Part shown: in pieces, positions 51,797-64,000 of the stretch
Layout of the letters: the number at the start of each line of letters is the position of its first letter
How positions within the stretch are numbered: position 1 is the first letter of the stretch
Source of the DNA: Orthonyx spaldingii
Lineage: Eukaryota; Chordata; Aves; Passeriformes; Orthonychidae
Length of the DNA stretch: 64,000 bases
Assembly: GCA_013397795.1 (NCBI GenBank)
Contig: VZTJ01003866.1
Coordinates: 62,001-126,000, forward strand
Direction: 5' to 3'
The notes under the pieces: generated by a model
Database searches by the model: none
The model's input: only the letters and a program-made list of their open reading frames with translations
What the model was told of the DNA's origin: nothing
Program-made: the position numbers and the translations under genes

Positions 51797-52904
51797 AACA
51801 CCAAGTCACGAGAGTTGCTAAATGATAAATGAAAAAGCAAACAAAAACATAAACCTGTTCCCTTCTCTGGCAAGCTCTCAATTCCTGTATTCTTTTGGAA
51901 TATCCATTGCTTTTGTATGTAGTCCGAAGTGTTGTCAGACTTTTGATCTTTTGATATGGACAAAGAGGGACCATACTTGGCTATAACTTTTGATCCCTTT
52001 TAGAAATCAGCATTTCCATGTGTACTAACTTGCTCATGGGCTGCTTTAAAGCTAGGTTGTACCAACTGCTATGGTGGGGGAAGAATAGCCAACAAAAAAA
52101 CACCAAATAACCATAAATGCAAAGTTTACATGAAGAAGTAAAATTTAATTTTTTTGTCTCATTTTTTGTGAGTGCAATTTATGTTTTTATAAGTCTGAGT
52201 GAATTATATTAAAAAGGGTTTACTAAGGAGATATTTTAGCTATTTCAAATCTTTTCAGCTGTCAGAGATTGCCCAGTCACCTTGGTATGTGGAGCACCTC
52301 TATGGCAATGAGTGAACAGTGGTGATACAAAGAATTGAACTTGATGGAAGAGAGGATTGTGGTCCTGAACAGAGGACACAGCATGTGCCCTTACTGGGGA
52401 AGTGAAATATCTGGAAAAGTTGAAAAATCTAAGATTTTTATTTCAACCTAAAAGAAATCAGTAAAGAAAAAACTAGATTGAAATTTGCAAAATCTGACAG
52501 TGGTTCATGATAAAAATATTTGGGGAAGAAATTTTGGGCAAAAAAGAAAAAAAGAGAGACGTCAGAAACCCCACTTGTAATACATTGGTATAGACATGAA
52601 CAGTCATTTCCCACTCCTGTGTACACGTGAACAGGAACAGACACTGCCACTAAGTTTAATTCCACTGTATATTTTTAAACTACATTAAGGAAAATAAATT
52701 TCTAATGCACATATGTACCAAATCAAACAAGATCACAGAAATTTTAGTAAAATATATGGATTTTAGCATTGTTTATCTGTGTTGAGTTTAAAGAGACTTC
52801 CAAGTTGCTTTGTACAATAAAACCCAATAATTCTATCTAAGCTTCTATCTTTTCTTCATTAAGTGTCCCACTGAATATGTCTTTGATGCAGCTGATCCAA
52901 TGAT

Positions 52905-52950
52905 AGGACTTTAAAACGCCCCTTCCAACCCAAACTATGCTATGATCATA
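52905..52950 (+). mobile_element. Short CR1 3' tail
   Basis: GGACTTTAAAACGCCCCTTCCAACCCAAACTATGCTATGATCATA corresponds to the last bases of an avian CR1 (CCCTTCCAACCCAAAC..TTCTATGATTCTATG) on the plus strand, with a decayed octamer tail. Very short, so chance similarity is not excluded. Confidence 0.6.
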
Positions 52951-55900
52951 AGATTATTCTGCCAGCAAAGTGTCATTAAAGGATCTTTTTAACACAACTA
53001 AATGCATCTATTTCCTTGTCATTGCAAGACCATTTTTCATTGAGGTCCCTGAGAAGATTCCCTTTGATTCCCATGGAGATTGGCTTGTTTCATACTAGCT
53101 TTACATTTCTCTGACAGTGATACAAATCAGAAAAAAAGCTACTTAGAGTGATACAAATAAGAAAAGAGGAAGGTCTGTAGATTTTAATATTTACCTTACA
53201 AGGCCATACTCCACAAATTGTTGTTATGTATAGCTAATAGTCAAATACTAATAAAATATTAATTAGTACCTCAACACCTTTTTATTAAATTGTAAACAGG
53301 TAAACATGTAATTTATTTTATACCATAACAGTGCCACAGAAAAACTGCTTGCCTCTTTTGAAGCTGAAACTCTTAATGAGATTTTATATGAAATAAACTT
53401 TGCCAAGTGAATGCTAAATTCCACTAGTTTTTCAGATGTTCCTCGCTGCTCTTCTTACAGGATTTTTTAATTATCCTATTAACATGTATTACTTATTTTT
53501 TTTTTACTTTGCAGCTTGTATTTCCTTTAAAATTAAGACAACATGTTGAATTGAAGCCATTCTTTTACTTTCCACAACAACAAATTACTGTCATCATGAG
53601 TAAAGGATTGTGATTCACCATCATGAGAAAATGTAAGATGCAGAATAGGATAAGGACAGCAGGTCTTTGCAGCTGTACATTCTCTTTTCTTCAACAGAAG
53701 TAGTCTTGTTTCACAGCAGTTCTCTATGGGTACAGATACAGAACATCAAAAGTTGGGCAGAACAGGTGGGAGTGAATTTGAGACTGATTTTCACAATGCA
53801 AAGAGGAAAATCAGACCCATTTATCCTTGACTTAGTCCTCTAAATGCCTTAAAAATCAAAACCATTTAAAGTTTATTCTTTTTACCAGTTTAAAAGGGGG
53901 AGACCCTTAGGAGATACCTTATCCAAGCAGCCGCCATGTGAACAGATGGCGCTTGAGTGGAACCAAAGTCAGTGTTTCCTTCCATAACTGTTTCTTGTCA
54001 TATTGCAAGATTAGCTTTGAAGGATGTTGAAATGGCCCTGATAATGGCTATCACTGAATGCTCTTTGATGACTGAACTATAAGTTTAGTGGTCTTGTTTC
54101 CTGTGCAGTGAGCAACTACATAAATTAAATTAGCAAAGATGCCAACAGCACTGTTGGTATCTGTTTATGTGTTGCTTTGCTGACAGTCTCACTAGGGATG
54201 CAAATGATGATTAAACAGACATACACACTGCGCCCTTCAACTCCTCCAGTGTTTTTCCTTTCATGTTTGGACTACCACACCTCTGTAGGTCAGCGCAGAG
54301 GAACTGAAGCACTTCTGTGGAAAGGCAGAGGATTTTAGTCTCCAGCACTGTGATACAGACACATTTTACAGCCACTGAATTCAACATGCACATTTATTTC
54401 AATTTTTTTTTTTTAATCTTGAATAGGTCCATTCTAGAACAGCCCCAGTCAGCAATAGGCAATTGCAGAGTCTGTGCAGCTGATAGGGCCAAGGATCCCA
54501 CTGCACATTAAATTGTGACTGAAGACACCATTAGGTGAAGGACTTCCAAAACACATGTCTGAGCTTAGGCCACTTGACTGCACATTTTCTCTGGTAACCG
54601 AATCTCTTTCACCACCTCTCTATTGCTTGTGGGTTCATTTGTCTGTGGAAACTCCCATCACAGTAACTATTTCCACAATGGAGCTGCTGAAGGAATTGAG
54701 TCTGGTCAGAGATTTAAATATATCTATGGATCTGGACCTAAATTCCAAGATATATTACAATATAGTAAGAAATTCTAGTCATGCAGGTACAGAACCTCTC
54801 ATTTTTTAAACCTGCTAATATTAGCATGCTTATAGCATTTCCAAAGGCGAATAATTCCAGGAATAGGGAGAAGGAAAGCATTCTTTTGAGCAGCAAGAAA
54901 CTGAAATCTCTCAGGAGCCTCTGAGTCTGTTTATGTGTGTGACATTGTGGAACATGTCGTGAATTATAATTGACAGCACAGACTGCAAAATTATGGTCCC
55001 TTTCTAACTGCTGTCTCTGCACTTGAGCCCTGTGGTATCATTTCCCAGGAACATGCATTTCTCATCCTTTAATCTGGAACCACTTTCATGCCCTACACAG
55101 GCTCCATTACACACCCATAGAGACTATCTCTTCCATGAGGATGCTGTCCAGATGTCTGGGACTTACTGTCTGGGGTCCTCATGAGACAGAAAATATCTGA
55201 CACTTGAGCCCAGAAGTTTATTGTCAATGCAGAAGTACAACACCAATGAAAGTTACTTCAACTTACTTGAGTATTTCTGAAGCGCTGTTAATAATATAAT
55301 GTGGTGATAACCAACCTCATAACCCGCTTGCAAAACTACACGTTACTAACTGACCACGAGAGAGTTTTTCCCATTGTACTATTGTGGAAACTTCATGCCT
55401 GCAGGCAAATAACTTTGGTTAAGGGGGGAAGGTCTTGAGAACTTTCATGGGTTTGTGACAAGAACAGCTTGTCTGAGTCTAATTTTACCCAATAGTTGCA
55501 TAAATGAATTTTTAAAACATGATACATATTCTTAATGTCTAATCCAGGGCTATGCGGTTTCATGCAGGGCTAATCCCATGGAGTAACATATGACCCCAAG
55601 CCTTGGATCAGAAAACTACTGAACATCAGTTATACCAAAACTTGGTGCCTGATGATAGCTAAAATAAATAGAAGAGAATGGCACACAAGTGAAAAAATAA
55701 AAAAGACAGATAAACAGTATGAAAACATTTTTGTCTGAAACACTGAAATTCCCTATCATTTAAGCACTTGGAACAAGGACTACGTTATTCAAAGAGGCAG
55801 ACGTCAATTAAAAACTTAATGTTGGGCAAGCCCAAGAGAAGCCACACTTAATCAGAAGATTAAGAGAATCATGGTAGAAACACAAAATTTCCGGGGGACA

Positions 55901-58900
55901 CAAAAATGTGTTTCAGCAGGCAGCTGCCTCTCAGAAACGTGGCCCTGTACTTCATTAAATTGGTGACAATTTCAATAGAAAGAGCTCCCCAGGGCAAGAA
56001 GTCCTCTAAAGACACCTGCTCTCAGAAGGTGGAAGGCTGTGCCTCTCTGGATTCTCCCACCTCTCTTTACTTTGCCTGACACAAGGACTTGCCAACCTGG
56101 GGCTGTCCCTGGCTAAGACTTTGTTCATGTAGGCAAGAGCAAGGACTGCAGTGGCTGAGACAGTGGGAGATGTTCTCTTTCTGGGTTACTGTGAGATTTG
56201 CCTCTTTTCCTTCTCCAGAAGAGCAGTGGGACACCCTTGCCTTTTATCTCTGGGGGATCCTGCCCATCTCAGCATTTCCAGACATGTAGGTCCTTGCCTT
56301 GTTGCTCTTGCTCATGCAAATATTTTGTTGGTGATGCCTGTAATGGATTAAGAGAAGCGTTTCTTACAAAACTCCAGCCTGTTTGCATATACTTTGCTTA
56401 TATCATGAGCTACCAAATAGACCCTAAATAAATTCTTCTGCATTGCACATGTACTCACTCCAAGACTGACAGAAAACTGACTCCTAAGTACACTCCACAG
56501 AGACAAGGAATCACTCCCATGCTGTCCCTTGATGGCAGGGGGGATGCACTGGCAGCATCTTGGAGGACATACCTCTGAGCCAGCACTGATCTGAGCACCA
56601 TCAGCCCTTGCATGGTACATGCCCCAGGGCTTACAGCCACAGAATTTGTGTCAGCAGACCCCTTCTGTCTGCCCTGTCCCTCCTGTGCTGCACTAGGGGC
56701 AGCAGGCAGAGAGCCAGTGGGACACAGCAAGAAGAGAGACAGACTCCTGCTGGGAGCACCTGCTGTGCCAAGGAGCTGAGGAAATGCTGTTACAGTGAAG
56801 GAGAGTCAGGAGCCACCAGATGTGAGGGACGATCTCCAGATGTTAGGGGAATTCAGCCTCCCACAACTGGGAAAGCTGCTTACCACCATAATGGCAGAGT
56901 TGCTCTGTAATCCCTTCTTTTCTCTGCTATTTACTCCTGCCAAAGCAATCAGCAAGTTCAAAGCTGCCACTGAACTTAGACAAGAAGGGGATGATTACAG
57001 AGGGCAGCAATATTCTGTGTGTAAACCAGAGCACTTCCCATTATGTAACGCAACAGCTTCCATGGTGTGCTACCCACAGCTCATGGGAGCCTGCTCAGCC
57101 AGGCTGCCTTGGCCCTTTGTCACATCCTAACCTCATATTTCTCCTCTGGAAGTCTTTAGTTGTGTCCCTGAGAGTCAGTGCCAGCTAAGGAGGCAGTCAT
57201 TACCCTCGGGTTTCTGCTCCATTGATGGTCCAAGTCTCCTAAATGACACTTGTAAGACAGCAAAGGAGCATGTTCTTAGTTTTAGCTGATGAATTAGGCA
57301 GCCAAATCTATCACTGCTTTTCCCTTGGATCTTGTGAAATATTATCTGAAGAGATAATCCACTGTGATAAATAAAACAAAACAAATGAGCTCCTCAGCAG
57401 ATGGTTTCACTATTAAAGTCTGAAATCAGAGCTGAGAAAAACTTTATCTGCTATGACACAACATCTCACCAAATGCTGACAGATTTTTCCTGTTGTTCAT
57501 ATTCATATGATGAAAGCAATCAACATGATATTTTTCTTAACAGGCAACCAAGAATCTCAGCCCAGCCTCAGACAAAGTTTTTATTTCCAGATGTTCTTCT
57601 CTTCGTAACATGAAATATAAGAACTCCTCCAACAGGGTCAAGCTAAAGATGTATCTAGACTAATGCTTGACTTTGAAAGAGAACAGTTGAGGGTGTTTTA
57701 GAAAGTGTATAAAACATGGCAAGTACACCAGGGTTCTTTGCTTAGTCTATCCTCCTGGGTTCTGGTGTGTTTTCTGCTTGAAATGCTTGCCCTTTTTGTA
57801 TAGCATTAGCATTGCACACTAGGCAAGATTCAGCATAATTAAAAGAATATGCATCTTGGATGGGTGGATTAAGTGACAATTACTTACTGTAAACATGGAA
57901 ACACATGCAAACCTAAGTTTCATGTATATGAACATTTTACCAAGAAATAGGGTTTTTTAATATTAGAACTGGAACAGGAAGATAAGATTGTTCTCCAACA
58001 AAAAGCAGATTACTTGAAACAATAAAAGCTTTCACTTTCACTGTAAATATTACTCTTTCACTTCCAACGTTGTGTATATCTCTACAAAAATATTTACCCT
58101 TTGTCTTTTCAGTTCTGCAGCTGTTTTCCTATTTAATTTACCTTAGAATAGCTATCTTCTTGCCACTTCTCTAAAAATAAGAGGCAAAATCCCTGTTAGC
58201 TACAAAGAAAAAACAACCACTCTGAAAACATGCATGATCAGGATATACAGACACATTGATCCAGACACTATACTCTGCTCAGTCTACATTTGTATGGAAG
58301 TAGCTGCAAATTTTAAATAATCATATTAAGCAACTTCAGATTCATGGTAGCACAATCAAGATCAGGCAGCTTTGCTTGGCTGGCTCCAAGACACATACAA
58401 GTCTTGAGAATAGGTCTCTGTCTTTATCCAAAGGGGTCTCTATTTCCAGTATGAGATCCCACACAGTAGCCCCCATATACAAGAGAGCATTGAAAGACTG
58501 TGAAAAAAAGCTGGCTAGGTCTCTTAAAAACATGTTGTGAAGCTGGATATTTTAGGTTAAAAATACAAAATAATTTTTTGAATGATAAATTGGTCTCTGC
58601 TTATGAATTTTATGCTGCTGGAAACAAAAGAAACCACTATGTGCACCTTATGGCAAGGTTTAAATAAATATTAGTTAAAAAAGCAAAAGTGCGGTCTCCT
58701 TTATTGCCAATTACAGGTTTACAAAGTTAAACAGGGAAAAGTAATACTATAGCCAAAACAGACCTCCAGAGAGCCCTCCAGAGTCTCACTTGCTGTTCAC
58801 TGCACTAACATTAGTTATATTTTTACACCACAAGAATGGGCAGGGAGTATTATTAGGGTTTTGGTAGCTTTATGATCAGCTTCATATTCAAGATATTTTC

Positions 58901-60525
58901 TTCCAGAAATCTCCAAGTTTATGTGCAATCCTTAAGCAATATACCAATGAATTGGAAGAAGCTGTAGTAGTATTTGTGAGGAAAAGAAAAAAAACAGGCT
59001 CAAGGTCAGTCTAGAAGTAGATATAGCTGTTAAAATTCGGTTCAACACATTCAAAGCAAGTTGCTGGCTTTCTGCTCCCTGTGTTCCAGGAAGAGAGCAT
59101 TCTTTGGCAGGCACTTCATCCAGAGGTTTCAATTTATGGGAAAGAGGCTTGCCTCAAAGAGGTTATTTTTCTTATTTGACCAAGGTTTGGTGTTTTCCAT
59201 CATTAGAACTCTTTACCTAAAAAAAAAAATTTAATTTCCAACAGGTTTGTTTTCATCCAGATAACCAGGAGTTCCTAGGATTTTGTGCTAAGGCACTCCT
59301 AGCCCAAAGTGAAACCTACAAAGCCGGCCTTAAATATGTCGGAAAATAAAAATACCAACCCTTAACCAGATGTGTGTGATCTTTCTGGACACCCATACTG
59401 ATCCAACTGCCATACCCAGATGTGCCCAGGTAAGCCAGGGAAGCCAGCTGGCTACATTTTGCATGCAGAAGCAAAAGCAGCTCTGAATTACCCACAGATG
59501 TATCATGCTTGCAGCAGAATTCACATCTGAACCCACATTTCCTGAGTAGTAATCCAGCACTTCTAACCACAAAAGAAAAGAAGGCTGTTATCTCACTTTC
59601 ACCAGTCTTACATTGTCTGAAGATCTGGCCCAATGCACACTCACTGTGGGATTTCCATAAAATATAGGGGTTCTTGGCCTATCTGGTTTCCTATCTCAGA
59701 TTTCAGATTTTTTTCAAGAAGAGAGATTTTCACTAAAAGAGGTATTGTGCATTTTCCAGAGTTAGTGTGCATGTAGCAATGGAATATAATTTGCCATAAG
59801 GATTTACATGAGGTAATGCCATCTGCATCACATCTCTTTCGCTATGGAGAAAACACTAAAATGTAATTTGAGGTCAAGATTGTAGGGATTAAGATTACTA
59901 CTTCTTTTAAAGTACACTACAAAGATGGAAACTTTAAGTGGGCTTATAAAATGAAAAGATCCTTATGTCAGGCCGTATTTTCAGCACGTTGCCTGTTATT
60001 GCCTAGAAGAGTATTTAAAACTGAAATGCCCACTGTATTGCACCTCGATGTTTGTACCACATGCCCTTTTTCTATTTGATTGTGTTGATCTAGGAATACC
60101 TACACCTGGTCTGAGAAACATTTCGGAATGCAACATCATATCTTGAATCCCAAGGCAGGATGAATCTCCCTTCACTTAAGAGGTCTTAAGTCATGGTGTA
60201 CATTTTAGTTTTGCCATGTGGCCTTCAAAGTTTTGTATGCATTTTGTCTAATCCTTGGAACTGAATTTGATACAGCACGTAGGAGACCTCTAGGCTGAAT
60301 TTCTCTTTCTCAAAAAGGAGATGAGACAGGCCTCAAATTCAGCTGGAGATCTGGCAGCATAAAGGTTAAGCCATTTCAACCACAGAAAGTGCTCAGCAGT
60401 ATCTAAATCCAGACCTCCCCTCTGTGTCTGATCTCTGTATTTGTGGCATTACCATCACTTTTCTGCAGCTTTATTTGCCTTGGGGCAATAGTAGCATCTC
60501 TTTTATTCTCTGGCTTTGACACTGC
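52951..60525. other. Non-coding stretch, no gene seen
   Basis: Unique AT-rich sequence with a possible LTR at 55140-55640. GC-richer sequence at about 56040-57180 has several overlapping frames (up to 111 codons) without recognisable product. An imperfect ~31-bp repeat of GTGATACAAAT..GAAAA words lies at 53117-53165. Nothing else is supported. Confidence 0.5.
55140..55640 (-). mobile_element. Possible LTR, minus strand
   Basis: On the minus strand a TATA-like ATTATATTATTAAC at about 55295 is followed some 75 bp on by GACAATAAACTTCTGGGCTC (AATAAA at about 55217-55222) and then a U5-like CTGTCTCATGAGGACCCC word. That spacing is what an LTR U3/R/U5 would show. Both ends are undefined, no internal ERV sequence adjoins, and in AT-rich DNA such a set can arise by chance. 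Confidence 0.3.
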
Positions 60526-61240
60526 CGAGTGGTCTTGGGATTCCGGAGAGGTCCCAACAGACTGGAAGTTGGGATTGTCCTGATTTTCGAGAAGCGTAAA
60601 AGTTGGACCTCGGAAATGACAGGCTTATTAGTCTCACTTCATTTCCTGGTAAAGTTATGGAGAGGATTATTCTGGGAGATATTGAAAAACACCTGAAGGG
60701 CAACACAGCCCTAAGTCATAGCCAGTATGTTCTCATGAGAGGAAAGTCCTACTGATTAACCCTGATTTCCTTTTATTACAATGTAACCCATCTAGCTGAT
60801 CAAGGGAAGCCAGTTGATGATTTTCTTTAGATTTCAATAAAGCTTTTGACATTCTCTCACAGGATCCTTCTGGACAAAATGCCCATCCCACAGCTGGGTA
60901 AACACATCATGTGATAGGTGAGCAACTGGCTCATGTGTCAGGTGCAAAGGTTTATAGTGAATGGGGTGACATCAGACTGGTGACCTGTCACTAGTGGTGT
61001 TCCACAGGGCTCCATCCTCACTCCAGTTCTCTTCAGTATCTCCATAAATGACTTGGACACAGGACTGGAAAGGATACTGAGCAAGTTCACAGGTGATGCA
61101 AAACTGGGAGGAGATGTTGACTCCCTTGAAGGTAAGGAGGTCTTGCAGAGAGACTTCAGCAAATTAAAGGACTGGGCAATCACCAATCATATGAAGTTCA
61201 ACAAGCTCAGATGCCAGATTCTGCACCTGGAAATTGAGAA
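60526..61240 (+). pseudogene. CR1 reverse-transcriptase fragment, decayed
   Basis: CR1 copies itself through a reverse transcriptase that primes at nicked target DNA. Plus-strand translation, with frame changes, runs through recognisable CR1 segments: a DWKL-type stretch near 60560, the segment before the palm (SLTSFPGKVMERIIL-like, near 60630-60680), a FYY/Q..KPVDDFL region, the SGVPQGSILTPVLFSI box (near 60995-61045), the catalytic box region and the MKFNK...ILHLE stretch ending near 61235. In-frame stops and shifts are frequent. At the catalytic box the usual FADD is FTGD, so the first of the two metal-binding Asp is Gly. From about 60990 to 61235 one frame stays open. Both ends of the element are missing; the 3' end is absent, which is unusual for CR1 and suggests a later deletion or break. 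Confidence 0.9.
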
Positions 61241-64000
61241 TCTGGACTGCACAGGGGTCAGTACTTCATCTAGACACTCTAGTAATAGGAGTGCTTCTAT
61301 ATTAGTGGGGATGCACATAAGCATACATAAAGAGACATTTTTAATGTCCATGTTTGTATATTTATCCATTTTTTTGATGTGGGCTTTAAAAACATTTTTC
61401 AGACTGATAGGACAAAAAGAGAACATACAGCATTTCATAAAATTGCATTCTGTTGAATTGCTCTTACACCATCAGAGAAGCTCCCCAGGTGGTGAACTAA
61501 GTGGCAAATCTCTAGACTTTCACATCACTAGCCCAAAAACTCCCCGTTTGGCAATGCAGCAGAGACGTCTGCTGAAATTGAGAAATTCTTAATAGCTGAG
61601 TTCAGATAGAGAAGCCTGCAGCTAATCAATGACACCACTACCACCATCATCACCCAGAGCTGCAAGTGCAGCCCAGATGAATTCAGAGGCAGAGTTTCAA
61701 AGACCTCATGATAACAGAGCTAAGCACTGAGAACAAAAAAGATTAGAGACTTTAGGGATCACAGGTCAAAGATTAAGTAGAGGTCAACCTAGCCATAAAT
61801 AAAGAAATGGATAAATTCTCCCCACAGTGAGGCTGAGTAACGAAAAACAGAAAAACTCCATATTACCCAAATTAAAATACATGAAGCTCATTAGCTCTTT
61901 TTACCCTTAACTACACCAGTGAACCGAACCAAACCAAAATTCCCAATTCTGGGAATGTTGTCTCTGGACCATGTAGTCACACATGTTGAAAGGGACTACA
62001 ATTCATAGCCATATCAGAAATCTCCAACAGCTTGAACAGGTGGAAACTTCTAGCACACCTAGTCCTTTATGCTGTGTAAAGCACAGGTACAGCACAGTGG
62101 TGGAGCTGTTCTTACATGTGCACAAACATATCAGCACCAAGTAGGTGAGACCTCCAGAGGCTCCAAATCTGATGCCATTTTCAATTTTGCCAGAAGTTGT
62201 ATGTAAATACATTATTTAAATAGTTGAGATAGAATCAAGCACAGAATAGTGCAGAGCTGGTTTTCAATTGCATTTAAGAACCTAATTGTTTTTTTAAATC
62301 TCATCTGATCAACTCTACAGAGTGCTCTTTCCATGAAACTAAGTCATTCCCTTGTTAAAGGAAAATAACACAGCATAGAACTCTGCTGGTGCCTGAGAGT
62401 TAAAGGATCAAAACTGATTTTTAAAAGACTGAGCAGTGAATATGCAGAAGAATATAAATAGTATTGAAACAGTCTTGCACTTCCACAACTGATTGTGTGA
62501 GTAATACGGGCAAGGGCACCCCATAACATCATAAAACATTGGATTTTTTACTTCAGGCTGTCAAGACAAGCTAGAGTAAAGTGGCAGTGAGATCAGAATC
62601 AGGCCCAAATTTTTTATACAGTCTCTGATCCACTTGTGTTTTAGTCATTACTTACTTACATTGCCTTGTAAAACTCATCACTGCCACTAAGTACGCCTCA
62701 TAACTCCTAAGGATACAAATATTTATTGTCTCTAGTCCCAATACATTACACATTCTGACAAGAATTAAAGTGTTTCTTTGTGTCCTTGAAACAAGATTGA
62801 AAATATGCTTTTCTTTTAGGACAGGGATCAGGAAGACACCGAACTCATGGGATCCACTCAACTGGCAGAGTCCACAGTTAAAGTGCTATGCCTTCCTTCC
62901 CTGGTACCTTAGAGCTCCCATGGGACAGCTGGCAATTCCCTGTTTTCCAGTGAGTGTCCAAAGATTTTGGAAACCTCTTGAGGCTCCACGATGGTTGCTG
63001 GAAACTCAGGCTTCTCTAGGTATATTATTGCTGCAGAGCGGGACATGGTGCTGGGATTAGACCTTCATCAGGTGATGGGATTAGAGCTTTATCAGCAAGA
63101 GTCCTGCACTGCCTCAGTGTGGTTGTCTGACTTCCAGAGCTTCATATATTTCTGACCAGGACTGGTCTGTGCCAAGGGGAACTCTCTTAATCAGCCAGCA
63201 CAGAGCTTCGTGGGTCACTCCTGTGTCCGCGCTGCTCTTTGCTCCTTGCCCAGGCCCGGTTACGTATTTGGAGCACCTCGTTTAAAAATAAATAAAACCT
63301 GCCTAAATCAGTTTTGCTAGCTTGTAATGACACATGCATGATTACGTGCCTGGCAAATTTTCACTGGATACACACAGAGGGAGCAAAATGTGTAAGTGCT
63401 TTTTCCTACTGTGCGTATGATGAGGTATTACAACACGAGGATGCTCAGTTGAAAGCAAGGCTCTGGTTCAAAGGAAATGCAGGTGGTTTCGATTGTTTCT
63501 ATAGACCAGAGTGCCTGCTTAATAAGAACAAGCAAGTACATGCAGAATTCAGAGGATCAACAAACTGTTCTCATTAGAGGCTTTCCACCACAAGGTGCCT
63601 ACAGACGCATGCACACAAAATTAAATAAATGTCACAACATAAAAGTGTGGGCTATCAGCTATTGCATTTCGGTTCACCCAGGGATAATTGACCAAGCAGT
63701 GCACTCTTTAGTGATGTAATATAAGAAAACTACCTCTTAATTGGCAATGGTAAGTAAGTAATATGATAAGGAAGTATAATTTATAGTGTAGATGCAATTC
63801 AGAGTGTATGTGTTCTGTTTACCAGGCCACCACAGAGGCTGATTACTTTGATCAGCCATTTTTTCCATGGTTAAGCAGTAAAAGATTCTTATTTTTCCAC
63901 AGCTGCCACCTGCCTGGAGTACAATAGACACTTTTTAACTGGCACCTATTCTTGCTGGAAATAAATGTACTGACTACAAGGTGGTCCTAATTATAGGAAA
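61241..64000. other. Non-coding stretch, no gene seen
   Basis: Sequence after the CR1 break shows no recognisable CR1 3' end, exon or RNA gene. A GC-richer patch with an imperfect duplication lies near 63049-63240. Remaining frames are below 100 codons. Confidence 0.5.
63049..63095. repeat. Imperfect ~24-bp tandem duplication
   Basis: TGCTGGGATTAGACCTTCATCAG is followed directly by GTGATGGGATTAGAGCTTTATCAG; the two differ at several positions, so the event is older than the exact duplications elsewhere in the window. Confidence 0.8.

Larger units (their letters stand above)
44313..52904. other. Non-coding stretch, no gene seen
   Basis: AT-rich unique sequence with a 30-bp tandem duplication (45409-45468), a near-palindrome (46698-46776) and a T16 run (51781-51796). 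A locally GC-richer patch at about 50450-50990 has open frames on both strands but no recognisable product. Confidence 0.5.

Noticed and set aside
56040..57180. GC-richer patch as a possible exon cluster
   Set aside because: Frames up to 111 codons overlap on both strands, no recognisable product and no consistent splice pattern.

Overview
The window looks like a stretch of bird nuclear genome, either intergenic or inside a very large intron. The evidence is CR1 non-LTR retrotransposon pieces of the avian type (two of them unmistakable), endogenous-retrovirus (ERV) LTR and pol remnants, few SINEs, an AT-rich background and many simple repeats. ERV content would suit a passerine, but I cannot fix the species from this sequence. 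Nothing prokaryotic is present: no ribosome-binding sites, no operons, and almost every open frame is short and unrelated to its neighbours.

I could not identify a single host protein-coding exon. The only coding sequence I can name belongs to mobile elements: a broken retroviral integrase on the minus strand at about 12.4-13.1 kb, and a decayed CR1 reverse transcriptase on the plus strand at about 60.5-61.2 kb. Other open frames are best read as chance. The longest (42151-42732, minus) opens with GTG, and several others overlap tandem repeats.

Layout. 0-11.5 kb: AT-rich unique sequence with one 20-bp tandem duplication and a T20 run. 11.5-13.1 kb: the 3' part of a minus-strand ERV, with a TG...CA-bounded LTR, a polypurine tract directly before it and an integrase fragment; there is no room for env, and no gag, reverse transcriptase or 5' LTR is seen. 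13.37-14.85 kb: the most unusual object in the window, about eight copies of a ~176-bp, partly CpG-rich satellite whose units carry telomere-like TTAGGG-type blocks. 19.5-20.9 kb: a purine tract, a probable plus-strand LTR (CCAAT-type boxes, TATA-like site, AATAAA, GT microsatellite) and a possible second LTR. 21-37.8 kb: unique AT-rich sequence with some stretches that read like conserved non-coding DNA. 37.8-38.2 kb: an antisense CR1 3' end beside a MIR-like ancient SINE. 44.1-44.3 and 52.9 kb: further CR1 3' ends. 46.7 kb: a near-palindrome. 55.1-55.6 kb: a possible minus-strand LTR. 60.5-61.2 kb: the CR1 reverse-transcriptase piece. The remainder is unassigned.

No set of genes here works together. 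The interest lies in the repeat biology: the telomere-motif satellite beside a truncated ERV, and the single ambiguous base (N) that falls exactly where the integrase is missing its central core.
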